DNA of 64,000 nt from Leuconostoc fallax KCTC 3537 (lineage in GTDB: Bacteria > Bacillota > Bacilli > Lactobacillales > Lactobacillaceae): positions 31,665-95,664 of the forward strand of contig NZ_AEIZ01000020.1 in NCBI RefSeq assembly GCF_000165675.1, read 5' to 3'. Below the pieces are notes generated by a model. That model made no database searches, was not told where the DNA came from, and was given only the letters and a program-made list of their open reading frames with translations. Positions 22,562 through 32,198 of this stretch are shown one piece after another (position 1 is the first letter of the stretch; each line of letters opens with the position of its first letter). The translations under genes and the position numbers were made by a program.

Positions 22562-24670
22562 TTATTCAGCAGCGTTCTTTTTAATAATATCTTCTTGAAT
22601 GTTCTTAGGAACAGCTTGATAGTGATCAAAGACCATTTGGAAAGTACCACGACCTTGTGTTGCTGAACGCAAAGTAGTAGCATAACCAAACATTTCAGCC
22701 AAAGGAACCTTAGCCTTAACAGCCAAAACAGGACCACGTGCTTCTTGTCCTTCAATCAAACCACGACGTGCTGAGACATGTCCCATAACATCACCAAGGT
22801 TTTCTTCAGGCACAACAATGTCAACAGCCATAACTGGTTCCAAAATAACGGCACCAGCTGTCTTAGCAGCTTCCTTCAAAGCTAATGAAGCAGCGATCTT
22901 AAAGGCAGCTTCAGAAGAATCGACATCGTGATAAGAACCATCATACAACTTGGCCTTCAAGTCAACCAATGGGAATCCAGCCAATGGACCAGCATTCAAA
23001 GCATCCTTCAAACCAGCTTCAACTGAAGGAATGTATTCACGTGGCACAACACCACCAACAATAGCGTCTTCGAATTCGAAGCCAGCACCTTCATCGTTTG
23101 GTGAGAATTGAATCCAAACATCACCATACTGTCCTTTACCACCAGACTGACGCTTGAAGAATCCACGCGCTTCAACAGTCTTAGTGAAGGCTTCACGGTA
23201 GGCAACCTGAGGTGCACCAACAGTCGCTTCAACGTTAAATTCACGCTTCATACGATCAACCATGATATCCAACTGCAACTCACCCATACCAGCGATCAAA
23301 GTATCACCAGTTTCTTGGTTAGTTGTTGCACGGAATGATGGATCTTCTTCAGCTAACTTTTGCAAAGCGTTGGCTAACTTATCTTGGTCAGCCTTTGTCT
23401 TTGGTTCGATAGCCAATTCAATAACAGGATCAGGGAATTCCATTGACTCCAAGATCAACTTGTTATTAACGTCTGTCAAAGAATCACCAGTTGTTGTATT
23501 CTTCAAACCGATAGCCGCAGCAATATCACCTGAGAATACTTCTTCAATTTCAGTACGGCTAGTAGCGTGCATTTGTAGCAAACGACCAACACGTTCACGT
23601 GAATCTGAAGATGTGTTTTGTACGTATGAACCTGACTTCAAAGTTCCAGTATACACACGCATAAATGTCAAACGACCAACGAATGGGTCTGTCATGATTT
23701 TGAAGGCCAAAGCAGCGAAAGGCTTAGCATCATCAGCAATCAAATCAACTTCTTCGTCAGTGTCAGGGTTATGCGCAATATATGGCTTAACATCCAAAGG
23801 ACCTGGCAAGTAGTCAACAACCGCATCCAACATCATTTGCACACCCTTATCTTTGTAGGCAGAACCTGCAAGGACTGGGTAGAATTGCAATGCCAAAGTA
23901 GCACGACGGATCGCAGCTTTCAATTCTTCAACTGAAATCTCTTCACCTTCAAGATACTTTTCCATCAAGTCATCATCAACATCAGCAACTGCTTCAATCA
24001 ATGTACTACGCTTTTCTTCAGCTAAATCTTTCAATTCAGCAGGAATTTCGCGTGGTTCCCACTTTTCACCCAAATCATCAACTGGGTAATAAGCTTCTTG
24101 TGTAATCAAATCAATAACGGCTTCGAAATCATCTTCAGCACCAATTGGCCATTGGATAGCTTCAGCATTAACTTGCAAACGTTCGTGCATTGAGTCAACT
24201 GACATTTGGAAGTTAGCACCCATCTTGTCCATCTTGTTAACAAAGACAATACGTGGTACGTCATATGTTGTTGCTTGGCGCCAAACTGTTTCAGTTTGTG
24301 GCTCAACACCAGCAGCACCGTCAAGAACGGCAACAGCACCATCTAGCACACGCAAAGCACGTTCAACTTCGATAGTGAAGTCCACGTGTCCTGGTGTATC
24401 AATGATGTTAACACGGTAAGGTGTTTTTGCAAATTGATCAAAGAAACCGTGCCATACAGCCGTTGTAGCGGCTGATTGGATAGTAATACCACGTTCTTTT
24501 TCTTGATCCATGAAGTCCATTTGTGAAGCACCATCATGTGTTTCACCAATTTTATGGATTTTACCTGTATAGTACAGAATACGTTCAGTAGTGGTTGTCT
24601 TACCCGCATCAATGTGGGCCATGATACCAATATTACGTGTCCGTTCTAGCGGATATTCACGTTTAGCCAT
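22562..24670 (-). CDS. fusA: Elongation factor G
   Basis: 702-aa translocation GTPase. G1 [11 protein letters not shown]3 DTPGHVDF, G4 NKMD, and the domain III-V blocks ([30 protein letters not shown]). Full length and intact frame. Third gene of the str operon; tuf does not follow within the window. Confidence 0.98.
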   Translation of the reverse strand: MAKREYPLERTRNIGIMAHIDAGKTTTTERILYYTGKIHKIGETHDGASQMDFMDQEKERGITIQSAATTAVWHGFFDQFAKTPYRVNIIDTPGHVDFTIEVERALRVLDGAVAVLDGAAGVEPQTETVWRQATTYDVPRIVFVNKMDKMGANFQMSVDSMHERLQVNAEAIQWPIGAEDDFEAVIDLITQEAYYPVDDLGEKWEPREIPAELKDLAEEKRSTLIEAVADVDDDLMEKYLEGEEISVEELKAAIRRATLALQFYPVLAGSAYKDKGVQMMLDAVVDYLPGPLDVKPYIAHNPDTDEEVDLIADDAKPFAALAFKIMTDPFVGRLTFMRVYTGTLKSGSYVQNTSSDSRERVGRLLQMHATSRTEIEEVFSGDIAAAIGLKNTTTGDSLTDVNNKLILESMEFPDPVIELAIEPKTKADQDKLANALQKLAEEDPSFRATTNQETGDTLIAGMGELQLDIMVDRMKREFNVEATVGAPQVAYREAFTKTVEARGFFKRQSGGKGQYGDVWIQFSPNDEGAGFEFEDAIVGGVVPREYIPSVEAGLKDALNAGPLAGFPLVDLKAKLYDGSYHDVDSSEAAFKIAASLALKEAAKTAGAVILEPVMAVDIVVPEENLGDVMGHVSARRGLIEGQEARGPVLAVKAKVPLAEMFGYATTLRSATQGRGTFQMVFDHYQAVPKNIQEDIIKKNAAE

Positions 24671-24707
24671 TTTGAATATTTCTCCCGATTTTTAGTCTAT
24701 AGGCAAC

Positions 24708-24736
24708 AAAAAGCGACATCTACATGTACGCTTTTT
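24708..24736 (-). terminator. Hairpin between rpsG and fusA
   Basis: AAAAAGCG (24708-24715) / CGCTTTTT (24729-24736) with a T run on the minus strand. Terminator-like, perhaps an attenuator or processing site lowering or uncoupling fusA expression from rpsL-rpsG. Confidence 0.55.
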
Positions 24737-24791
24737 GATCTTGTTAAGTGGTCAAACACAAAACAACATCTCATCTATCGCTAACGACAGA

Positions 24792-25262
24792 TTACCAACG
24801 ATAATGAGCAAAGGCACGGTTGGCTTCAGCCATCTTATGTGTATCTTCGCGCTTCTTAACTGAAGCACCAGTATCATTAGCAGCATCGATAATTTCTTTT
24901 GCTAAACGTTCGTCCATTGTGTGTTCGTTACGCAAACGTGCATAGTTAACCAACCAACGAAGACCTAAAGTAGCACGACGTTCTGGACGTACTTCGATTG
25001 GCACTTGATAGTTAGAACCACCAACACGGCGAGCCTTAACTTCCAATACTGGCATGATGTTTTCCATAGCTTGTTCGAAAACTTCCAATGGTTCATTACC
25101 AGTTGTTTCTTTAATGCGGTCAAAGGCATCATACAAAATTGTTGATGCAGTTCCGCGCTTTCCATCAAGCATCAACTTGTTAATCAAGCGTGATACTAAT
25201 TTTGAGTTATAAATTGGGTCAGGTAAAACTTCCTGACGCTTTGTGTATCCTTTACGTGGCAT
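24792..25262 (-). CDS. rpsG: 30S ribosomal protein S7
   Basis: 156 aa, uS7, head assembly initiator. [20 protein letters not shown] start and [17 protein letters not shown] signature. 19 nt after rpsL. Confidence 0.98.
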   Translation of the reverse strand: MPRKGYTKRQEVLPDPIYNSKLVSRLINKLMLDGKRGTASTILYDAFDRIKETTGNEPLEVFEQAMENIMPVLEVKARRVGGSNYQVPIEVRPERRATLGLRWLVNYARLRNEHTMDERLAKEIIDAANDTGASVKKREDTHKMAEANRAFAHYRW

Positions 25263-25281
25263 AGGTCAGTTTTCTCCTTAA

Positions 25282-25695
25282 TTACTTCTTTGGACGCTTA
25301 GTTCCATACTTAGAACGTGAAGTCATACGGCCATCAACACCGGCTGTATCCAAAGCTCCACGAACGATGTGATAACGCACACCAGGCAAATCCTTAACAC
25401 GACCACCACGAATCAAAACAACTGAGTGTTCTTGCAAGTTGTGACCAATACCTGGGATATAAGCTGTTACTTCGTATAAGTTTGACAAACGTACACGAGC
25501 GTACTTACGCAAAGCTGAGTTAGGCTTCTTAGGTGTCATTGTACCAACACGTGTTGCAACACCACGCTTTTGTGGCGCAACATTGTTAGTTGACTTCTTC
25601 TTCATTGAATTGTAGCCAAAGTTCAAAGCTGGTGACTTAGACTTTGAAGCTTGTGACTTACGTGGCTTACGAACCAATTGGTTAATTGTAGGCAT
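25282..25695 (-). CDS. rpsL: 30S ribosomal protein S12
   Basis: 137 aa, uS12 at the decoding centre. [15 protein letters not shown] start; the streptomycin loop is [17 protein letters not shown] with the usual lysine. The [24 protein letters not shown] end is typical. Confidence 0.98.
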   Translation of the reverse strand: MPTINQLVRKPRKSQASKSKSPALNFGYNSMKKKSTNNVAPQKRGVATRVGTMTPKKPNSALRKYARVRLSNLYEVTAYIPGIGHNLQEHSVVLIRGGRVKDLPGVRYHIVRGALDTAGVDGRMTSRSKYGTKRPKK

Positions 25696-25857
25696 GCTAC
25701 AAATCTCCTTAATTTTTTATTATTCACAGTTCCAGGTGTATCATTAATGTTATCAAACAAAAATGCTCACTGGAATACTGCCGACATTTGCCTTTATACT
25801 GCAGTTCAGCACGTCACGCGTTATGCATGGCGCTGATTTCCTAAAAGCACGTCAAAT

Positions 25858-25885
25858 ATGATATCAGAAATACAATAAAAGTCAA
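25858..25885 (-). promoter_or_regulatory. str operon promoter
   Basis: Minus strand -35 TTGACT (25880-25885), 16-nt spacer, -10 TATCAT (25858-25863), leaving a leader of about 155 nt before rpsL with GC-rich pairable segments. Confidence 0.6.
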
Positions 25886-25932
25886 GGGCACATTTAGCAA
25901 GTAAATGATGTTAATTTTACGTAATATGGCAT

Positions 25933-26589
25933 ATGATAATTTTTTACTTCATAATCAACGCTACAATCGTTTCAACTATTATGTGTCTTGCCGACCGCAT
26001 CAATCACCATATCCCTTTATCAAAGCAACGCTCTTTTTGCTTTAACTGCCAACATCAATTGAAATGGTTTGATACACTTCCCATTGTTTCAGCACTGTTA
26101 ACCTTAGGAAAATGTCGTTACTGTCACTACTCTTTTGGTTTATACTACGCAATCATCGAAGGTTCAGTTGCCTTTTGGTTGACCCATGTTGGGACACATC
26201 CCCATCTTTACATCACAATGCTACTATTATTATTTCTCAGTATAGAAGATCAATTTAATCATACCGCGCACACTTGGATTTTATACCCTTGGCTAGGATA
26301 TTTAACCCTTCGGTATTTTAATCATCTTAATTTATGGCTTATTTTGTTTCTCGGCTTACTTCTAATTTATTTAGCTCTTTTTCGTCGTTCACTTGGTAGC
26401 GGCGATATCCCAGTCATTTTAGTCATCGCAGTAATATCCAATACCGAACAATTAATATGGATACTGTTATTAAGTAGTATCATTGCGATTATTTACAGCA
26501 AAGCAAAAGCAAAACATGTCTTACCTTTTATTCCTATAGTAACGTTAGGTTTCTCACTCGTCACAACCTATGTTGACGCTATTACATGA
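25933..26589 (+). CDS. comC: Prepilin peptidase (A24 family), ComC/PilD-like
   Basis: 218-aa polytopic membrane aspartic protease that cleaves and usually N-methylates type IV prepilins or competence pseudopilins. The zinc-finger pairs CFNC and CRYC (residues about 36-39 and 62-65) and both catalytic aspartates (SIEDQ and the GxGD-type GSGDI) are present. Alone on the plus strand, divergent from rpsL; the comG-type substrates must be elsewhere. RBS is weak. Start choice ATG 25933 gives a normal first helix. Confidence 0.88.
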   Translation: MIIFYFIINATIVSTIMCLADRINHHIPLSKQRSFCFNCQHQLKWFDTLPIVSALLTLGKCRYCHYSFGLYYAIIEGSVAFWLTHVGTHPHLYITMLLLLFLSIEDQFNHTAHTWILYPWLGYLTLRYFNHLNLWLILFLGLLLIYLALFRRSLGSGDIPVILVIAVISNTEQLIWILLLSSIIAIIYSKAKAKHVLPFIPIVTLGFSLVTTYVDAIT

Positions 26590-26591
26590 AC

Positions 26592-26629
26592 AAAAAATCA
26601 CACTGATTAATATCAGTGTGATTTTTATT
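26592..26629. terminator. comC terminator (also serves the minus strand)
   Basis: AAATCACACTGA / TCAGTGTGATTTTT stem-loop directly after the comC stop and downstream of the minus-strand tRNA pair. Confidence 0.9.
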
Positions 26630-26632
26630 TAA

Positions 26633-26706
26633 TGCCGACTAGAGGACTCGAACCTCCGACCCCCTCATTACTAGTGAGGTGCTCTAGCCAACTGAGCTAA
26701 GTCGGC
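26633..26706 (-). tRNA. tRNA-Thr(AGT)
   Basis: Cloverleaf on the minus strand: acceptor GCCGACT/AGTCGGC, D-loop with GG, anticodon stem CCTCA/TGAGG enclosing CTAGTAA so the anticodon is AGT, T-arm GGAGG-TTCGAGT-CCTCT, discriminator A, no encoded CCA. A34 implies inosine modification; see findings. Confidence 0.9.
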
Positions 26707-26754
26707 TTTTTGAAGCACTCGGGTATTACCTAAGTGTAATACTAGATACTTCTA

Positions 26755-26836
26755 TACAGGTGACAGGAATCGAACCTGCACGGGTTGCCCCACTGGAACC
26801 TAAATCCAGCGCGTCTGCCAGTTCCGCCACACCTGC
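26755..26836 (-). tRNA. tRNA-Leu(TAG)
   Basis: Class II tRNA on the minus strand with long variable arm. Acceptor GCAGGTG/CACCTGT (terminal G-U), anticodon stem CTGGA/TCCAG enclosing TTTAGGT, anticodon TAG, T-loop TTCGATT, discriminator A, no encoded CCA. Upstream of tRNA-Thr, probably co-transcribed. Confidence 0.93.
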
Positions 26837-26906
26837 ATTGTGCTAACACAACTCTTTAATATTATTTGATTTTACCGATTTTGTCAATAGATTTTTCAAA
26901 TGAAAT

Positions 26907-27206
26907 TTAAATATCATTTTCCAATCGATGTTCCACGTGATCCATAGCGTTTTTTAGTAAAGTTAAAACGTGTGAATCACTTAAAGCATAGACAACTTTT
27001 CGTCCCTCGCGTTTTGGTTGAACAAGTTGCGCCTCACGTAGTAATTTCAATTGATGCGATACTGCCGACTGTTCCATATCTAATATATCAATGATTTCGG
27101 AAACGGTATATTCATGTGCTCTGAGTAAAACTAGGATTGTTAGCCGTTGTTTATTACCTAATAATTTAAATATTTTTTCAGTTTCTATAATTAATTTCTG
27201 ATCCAT
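26907..27206 (-). CDS. ArsR/SmtB-family metal-sensing repressor, CzrA-like
   Basis: 99-aa winged helix-turn-helix protein; recognition helix around SAVSHQLKLLREAQLV and wing KREGRKVVYAL. The last helix carries D-x-H-x10-H-x2-H (DSH ... DHVEH), the alpha5 zinc/cobalt site of CzrA-type sensors, so it is predicted to release DNA on binding Zn(II) or Co(II). No cation-efflux gene is next to it, so its targets are unknown. Confidence 0.85.
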   Translation of the reverse strand: MDQKLIIETEKIFKLLGNKQRLTILVLLRAHEYTVSEIIDILDMEQSAVSHQLKLLREAQLVQPKREGRKVVYALSDSHVLTLLKNAMDHVEHRLENDI

Positions 27207-27255
27207 ATCTTTATTATACCAACCATCCCTATGAATTAAAGACTTTACTGAACAA

Positions 27256-27291
27256 TAAAAAAGCCTCTCACATGATGTGAAGGGCTTTTAC
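27256..27291 (-). terminator. Terminator after the LysM protein gene
   Basis: AAAGCC-TCTCACAT / ATGTGA-AGGGCTTT hairpin with an A/T run, 17 nt downstream of the LysM gene stop on the minus strand. Confidence 0.75.
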
Positions 27292-27307
27292 CTTAATCGA
27301 TTATATC

Positions 27308-27916
27308 TTAATACCAACCAGTAGCGTTGTGGTGTGCCAATGCAGCATCAGCAGAACCATAACGTGCTGAAATGTATGACTTCATAGCATTCAATTGGTC
27401 GTTATAATCAGTTGAGTTACCACCGTAAGTTGCACGTGCTTGTGGTGACAATTGCCCGATACCGTAGTAACTACCATTAGTAGCATTAACATTACCACTA
27501 GATTCACGACTAATCAATTCATTCAAAGCAGATGAGTTGTTAGATGATGAAGTTGTTGCACGGGGTGTTTCAACTTGAACTTGTTGTGCTTGTTGTGGTG
27601 CCGCAACAACTTGTGTTTGTGCTTGAGGTTGTGTTTGAACTGTCTGTTCTTGCACTTGTGCCTTTGGTGCTTCAACTGCCTTTGAGCTACCACCAATTGT
27701 TAATTGCTCACCAACATAGATGAAGTTAATATCCTTAACAGAGTTAGCACTAGCAATATCATCAACAGATGTATTAAAGTTTGCAGCAATTTTGTTTAAT
27801 GTGTCACCTGACTTAATTGTATAAGTTGTGTCAGCACTTGCATTAGTTGCGCCAAATGCTAAGGCACCAGCAAATCCTGCTGCAACGGCTAAAGTCTTCT
27901 TTGTGTTATTAAACAT
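27308..27916 (-). CDS. Secreted LysM cell-wall protein with C-terminal transglycosylase-like domain
   Basis: 202 aa. Signal peptide (residues 1-29, cleavage near ASA-D), one LysM peptidoglycan-binding domain (YTIKSGDTLNKIAANFNTSV..., residues about 31-75), a Gln/Ala/Thr-rich linker (about 80-125), and a C-terminal segment SRESSGNVNATNGSYYGIGQ that resembles the catalytic Glu region of SLT/resuscitation-factor-like cell wall enzymes, ending HHNATGWY. Such proteins (Apf/IsaA-like) remodel or decorate the wall in lactobacilli. The enzyme activity is inferred. Confidence 0.85.
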   Translation of the reverse strand: MFNNTKKTLAVAAGFAGALAFGATNASADTTYTIKSGDTLNKIAANFNTSVDDIASANSVKDINFIYVGEQLTIGGSSKAVEAPKAQVQEQTVQTQPQAQTQVVAAPQQAQQVQVETPRATTSSSNNSSALNELISRESSGNVNATNGSYYGIGQLSPQARATYGGNSTDYNDQLNAMKSYISARYGSADAALAHHNATGWY

Positions 27917-28094
27917 GAATAATCATTCTCCCAAAATATAATGTTTTTAATTTATAATATACGATTTGACGTTGACTATTTATCTCAACGCCTCAACGTT
28001 TACTAGTGTATGCGTTGAATATGTACATAAAACATCTGTTGCATTTCAGAATGATTACATAATGTTATTTAATATACATTTAATAACATTATGT

Positions 28095-29603
28095 TTAGTA
28101 TTTAAGCAAAAATTGTAAATCAGGCGTCTTCGGTAATTGATTATGCGTATCAAAATATGCAACTAATAGTTCCTGGACAGACTGATCACCAGTCAAAATG
28201 GTTTCAGATTGTGCGTAATCTTGATAATTACCACCACCAACAGCCCGATAATTATTCATTGCAACATCAAAATAATCATCTTCTTGCACATCTGTACCTT
28301 TATATTTTAACTTTGTAACACGTTGCCCCAATGGTCGCGTTATATCAAAAGCATAATCAATGCCAAAAGCCAGATCATAATTGTAATGCTCTACTTTGGG
28401 CGTTAGCCAAGCTGGATTAACAACTAATACACCATTTTCCACTGCAAAGTATTGCGCTGTATGCTCGAGGCTAGCTCTTAATACTTTGCCACTCACCCGT
28501 TTTTTAACCAACGTATTATCAAACGGATAATTTTGTAGAATATGACGTAATGTTAACTGTTGCGGTAAACTTGACGGATTATTATTTAAGCTCACTAAAG
28601 TAATATCAGCATTAGATGTTGCTAATTGAACATTAGCAATCCATTTCAAAATGGCATTACCATATTGCGCTAAATATAACGGTGCTTCCACTTTAATTGC
28701 TGAATCTAGCTGTGTTATAGGTTGATCTAGCCATGTTTCTACTTTTGATTGTAGTGGTTGTAATGCATCAACTATGTCTTGTCGATGTTGTACACCAGCG
28801 GACTTCGTCTCAGCCTGAAATTGCCATTGACCATGTTTCAAAACACCATTAATTTCAGCATACATTTTAGCCTGATTTGGCATTTGTAACGTCAAAACAT
28901 CATTAATCACTTGCGGTTGTACGTTACCGTGTTGATGTCCGGTTAGCAAAATATCTAAATCAAGTTCTTGTGTTAACTGCCAAGCAATATTTTCCGTTGT
29001 GTCACTGACTAGTTTCCCTGTTGATAAATCACGTTCATAACCACCATGATAAATACCAATCACAACATCAGCTGTTTCCCGCAATTTTTCAATTGTTTTG
29101 GCTGCCTTAATGCATGGTGATTCAATTTTAATACCTTGTAAATGTTCTGGGCTTTCCCAAACATTGATATAATCGGTTACCAAACCAACCAAACCAACCT
29201 TAGTACCATCTCCGAGCACTTTAACTTGTGCTGGATATAGCGTATGCCCTGCATTATCAGTAACATTTTCAGCAATCACAGTTGCCTCTAATTGTGACAA
29301 ATGCTTTTGAAGCTCACGATAGCCAAAATTAAAATCATGATTACCTAATGTTACATAGTCGTAACCTGCCATATTCATAGCTGTACTTACGGCATCAAAA
29401 CTGTCGCTATGCTTTTGTAAATACTGTAATAAAGGTGAGCCTTGGTACATATCGCCACCATCGACGATAATGGTCTGTTCATCCTTGTGATAATTAGCGG
29501 CAACGTTAATTAACCCAAGTGGTTGTTGATTGGGTTGAATATAATCAGTTGGAAATAAATAGCCATGAACATCTGACGTATAATACAGTTTAAAATTTTT
29601 CAT
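28095..29603 (-). CDS. Cytoplasmic 5'-nucleotidase/metallophosphoesterase
   Basis: 502 aa. N-terminal calcineurin-like domain with the metal ligands in TSDVHG, DGGDMYQGSPL, TLGNHDF, and GHQHG; C-terminal 5'-nucleotidase substrate domain (about residues 310-480). No signal peptide, unlike UshA, so it should act in the cytosol. It is the last gene after the PhnCDE-type transporter, 38 nt past the second permease, and so probably hydrolyses the imported phosphate ester, or liberates phosphate from it. Confidence 0.9.
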   Translation of the reverse strand: MKNFKLYYTSDVHGYLFPTDYIQPNQQPLGLINVAANYHKDEQTIIVDGGDMYQGSPLLQYLQKHSDSFDAVSTAMNMAGYDYVTLGNHDFNFGYRELQKHLSQLEATVIAENVTDNAGHTLYPAQVKVLGDGTKVGLVGLVTDYINVWESPEHLQGIKIESPCIKAAKTIEKLRETADVVIGIYHGGYERDLSTGKLVSDTTENIAWQLTQELDLDILLTGHQHGNVQPQVINDVLTLQMPNQAKMYAEINGVLKHGQWQFQAETKSAGVQHRQDIVDALQPLQSKVETWLDQPITQLDSAIKVEAPLYLAQYGNAILKWIANVQLATSNADITLVSLNNNPSSLPQQLTLRHILQNYPFDNTLVKKRVSGKVLRASLEHTAQYFAVENGVLVVNPAWLTPKVEHYNYDLAFGIDYAFDITRPLGQRVTKLKYKGTDVQEDDYFDVAMNNYRAVGGGNYQDYAQSETILTGDQSVQELLVAYFDTHNQLPKTPDLQFLLKY

Positions 29604-29641
29604 TTTCCCTCCAAAAAAGACGACTGCAGTCGTCTCATTGC

Positions 29642-30451
29642 TTAACCATGTAAAATCTTTTGACGTAATTTGTCTGATAGAATTTCAACAACAAATACTA
29701 AAATAAACAACCCAATCAAAATAGCGCCAACTTGATGCCAATGATAAGCACTTAAAGCAAAAATCATTGGTGCACCAATACCACCAGCACCTACCAATCC
29801 TAAAATCGTCGCTTCACGTAAATTCATATCAAAACGATAAACTAAAATTGAAATAAAGTCAGTCCCTAGTTGTGGCAAAATACCGTAACGGATTTTTTGA
29901 AATAATGTTGATCCGAAAGCATCCAAAGACTCTAAAATACCTGAATCTAAATCCTCAATTGTTTCAATAAATAACTTCGATATCATACCAATTGATACAA
30001 TAGCCAATGTCATCACACCAGCAAACGGTCCTGGTCCGGTCACACGAATAAACATTAAACCATATACCAATGATGGCACTGTCCGAATCGCCATAATAAT
30101 GAAACGCGTGATAATGACAACTGGACGTGGCACAATATTTGTCGCCGAAATAAATGATAACGGCACAGCAATAATAGCACCAACTAAAGTCCCGAGAAAA
30201 GCAATCGCAATGGTTTGCAAAATAAGATAGGCAACACCACTATCTCCCAATCCAAATAACAAACTCGTATCCGGTGTTAAAATACCACCCAAGATATTGC
30301 GGCCCATTTCAAAACCTTTAGCTGTAATATCAGCACCACCTAATGCCGGCATCGAGGATGCGAGCAGTATCAAAACAATGATAATCGTAATACCGTACTG
30401 AACACCACGTCGTGGCTCTTTACTGAGAACAGCTTCTAACTTCTCACTCAT
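29642..30451 (-). CDS. phnE: Phosphonate-type ABC transporter permease PhnE (second copy)
   Basis: 269 aa, about six membrane helices, with the ABC permease loop ESLDAFGSTLFQKIRYGILP and the PhnE signature REATILGLVGAGGIG. Paired with the upstream paralogue to form a heterodimeric channel. 12 nt behind it. Confidence 0.93.
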   Translation of the reverse strand: MSEKLEAVLSKEPRRGVQYGITIIIVLILLASSMPALGGADITAKGFEMGRNILGGILTPDTSLLFGLGDSGVAYLILQTIAIAFLGTLVGAIIAVPLSFISATNIVPRPVVIITRFIIMAIRTVPSLVYGLMFIRVTGPGPFAGVMTLAIVSIGMISKLFIETIEDLDSGILESLDAFGSTLFQKIRYGILPQLGTDFISILVYRFDMNLREATILGLVGAGGIGAPMIFALSAYHWHQVGAILIGLFILVFVVEILSDKLRQKILHG

Positions 30452-30463
30452 GTTGTTCTCCCC

Positions 30464-31285
30464 TTAACTCAAATGTTTACGCAACTGCTGACTTACCGTT
30501 TCGATAATCACAACAGCCACAAAAATAGATAGTAATATCATGCCCACACTTTGGAACTCGCGCCAGCCAATCTTTTCATTCAAAATCATACCAATACCAC
30601 CAGCACCGACATATCCCAAAATGGCTGCATAACGAACATTACCTTCAAAAGCAAATAACGATGTCGAAAGATATGTTGGTAAAATTTGTGGAAAAATCGT
30701 CGTTACAAAAGCACGTGATGAATTCGCACCAGTTGCAGTTAACGCCTCGTAAGCTCCCATATCAACTGTTTCGATATATTCAAATAATTGCTTACCTACG
30801 AACGAAAAACTAAATAAGAAAATGGCAACTGTTCCCGCAAACGTACCCAAGCCAAAAATATATGTGGCGATCAACGCTGATACTAATGTTGGCATTGTGC
30901 GTACAACAGTTAAAATAAAACGTGCGGTTAAATTAATTGCACGATGATTCGTCATATTACTGGCTGCTAAAATAGCAATCGGCAATGCCAATAATGCACC
31001 GAAAAATGAACCCAATAATGACATTTGAATTGTCATTAACAGTGGTCGCCAAACCTGGACAAAATACGATAGTTTTGGTGGGAACATACTACCAAAAATT
31101 TTCCAAAAACCCGCAAAATTTTCGAAAAGCGTCACAATGCTAAAGCCAGTAACCCAAACCGATACAACAATACCAATCAGCAGTAAGAAGAGAATTAATG
31201 GCAAGCGAGTAAATTTTTGTGTTACAGTTTTACCATTTTCAAGTGTAAAACTTTCAGCTTCAAATAATTTATCATACCAACCCAT
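30464..31285 (-). CDS. phnE: Phosphonate-type ABC transporter permease PhnE (first copy)
   Basis: 273 aa permease paralogue with EALTATGANSSRAFVTTIFP and RYAAILGYVGAGGIGMIL. Start overlaps the phnC stop, indicating coupling. About six helices. Confidence 0.93.
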   Translation of the reverse strand: MGWYDKLFEAESFTLENGKTVTQKFTRLPLILFLLLIGIVVSVWVTGFSIVTLFENFAGFWKIFGSMFPPKLSYFVQVWRPLLMTIQMSLLGSFFGALLALPIAILAASNMTNHRAINLTARFILTVVRTMPTLVSALIATYIFGLGTFAGTVAIFLFSFSFVGKQLFEYIETVDMGAYEALTATGANSSRAFVTTIFPQILPTYLSTSLFAFEGNVRYAAILGYVGAGGIGMILNEKIGWREFQSVGMILLSIFVAVVIIETVSQQLRKHLS

Positions 31286-32031
31286 TATTTAGCCTCGTCT
31301 TTACTATAAATCAAATCTAACATTTCTTGTGTCACACCATCTGCTGGTCCATCGTACACGACCTTACCAGAGCGGATACCAATAATACGCTTAGAATATT
31401 CAAGAGCTAAATCAACATGATGAATGTTAATCAAAACAGTCTGTCCCAACTCTTCATTAATACGCTTAAAATCATCCATCACCTCGTGAGCTGTGACTGG
31501 ATCTAAAGCCGCAACTGGTTCGTCTGCCAATAATACACTCGGATTTTGTGTTAATGTTCGTGCCAATGAAACACGTTGCTGTTGACCGCCAGACAATTGA
31601 TCAGTACGCACAAATGCTTTATCTAGCATCGATACTCGATCTAGTGCTTCTAACGCGCGCATTTTTTCTTCCTTAGAAAACAAACCTAATAGTACGCGAC
31701 CAAATGGCATATCCGGTACTAACGAACTCATGACATTCTTAATTACTGAAATACGAGGAACCAGGTTATATGATTGAAAAATCATCCCCACTTTACGTCG
31801 GTACTGGCGCAAAGCCTTACCTTTTAGCTTTGAAATCTCCACGCCATCAACTGTTAAGTGGCCCTCAGTAATGTCATTAAGTCGATTAATTGTTCGAATA
31901 AACGTTGACTTTCCTGCACCAGACATACCGATAATTCCAATAAACTCACCGTCTTCGATTTCTAAATTAACATCCTGTAATCCCTTTACACCATTAGCGT
32001 ATGTTTTTGAAACGTGTTCAAATTTAATCAT
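31285..32031 (-). CDS. phnC: Phosphonate-type ABC transporter ATPase PhnC
   Basis: 248 aa. Walker A GMSGAGKST, signature LSGGQQQR, Walker B VLLADEPVAALDP, H-loop INIHHVDLA (IHH as in PhnC proteins). Energises uptake through the two PhnE permeases. Confidence 0.95.
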   Translation of the reverse strand: MIKFEHVSKTYANGVKGLQDVNLEIEDGEFIGIIGMSGAGKSTFIRTINRLNDITEGHLTVDGVEISKLKGKALRQYRRKVGMIFQSYNLVPRISVIKNVMSSLVPDMPFGRVLLGLFSKEEKMRALEALDRVSMLDKAFVRTDQLSGGQQQRVSLARTLTQNPSVLLADEPVAALDPVTAHEVMDDFKRINEELGQTVLINIHHVDLALEYSKRIIGIRSGKVVYDGPADGVTQEMLDLIYSKDEAK

Positions 32032-32082
32032 AATTGCCGTCCTAAAGTTTTATGTATGTGAGCCGTATGGGCTCAAACGCAA

Positions 32083-32112
32083 GAAAAGCGGCACATAATC
32101 GCGCTGCTTTTC
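32083..32112 (-). other. Intercistronic hairpin between phnD and phnC
   Basis: On the mRNA GAAAAGC ... GCTTTTC (32106-32112 with 32083-32089) closes a stem in the 167-nt gap after the binding-protein gene, without a T run. Typical position for a stem that makes the binding protein mRNA outlast that of the membrane components. Confidence 0.6.
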
Positions 32113-32198
32113 CGACGTTTTGAAATGCGTTAGGTTGTTACTAATACCAAGTATCATGTTCTATCAACAAATACTATTGATTAATACATCACCCAACA

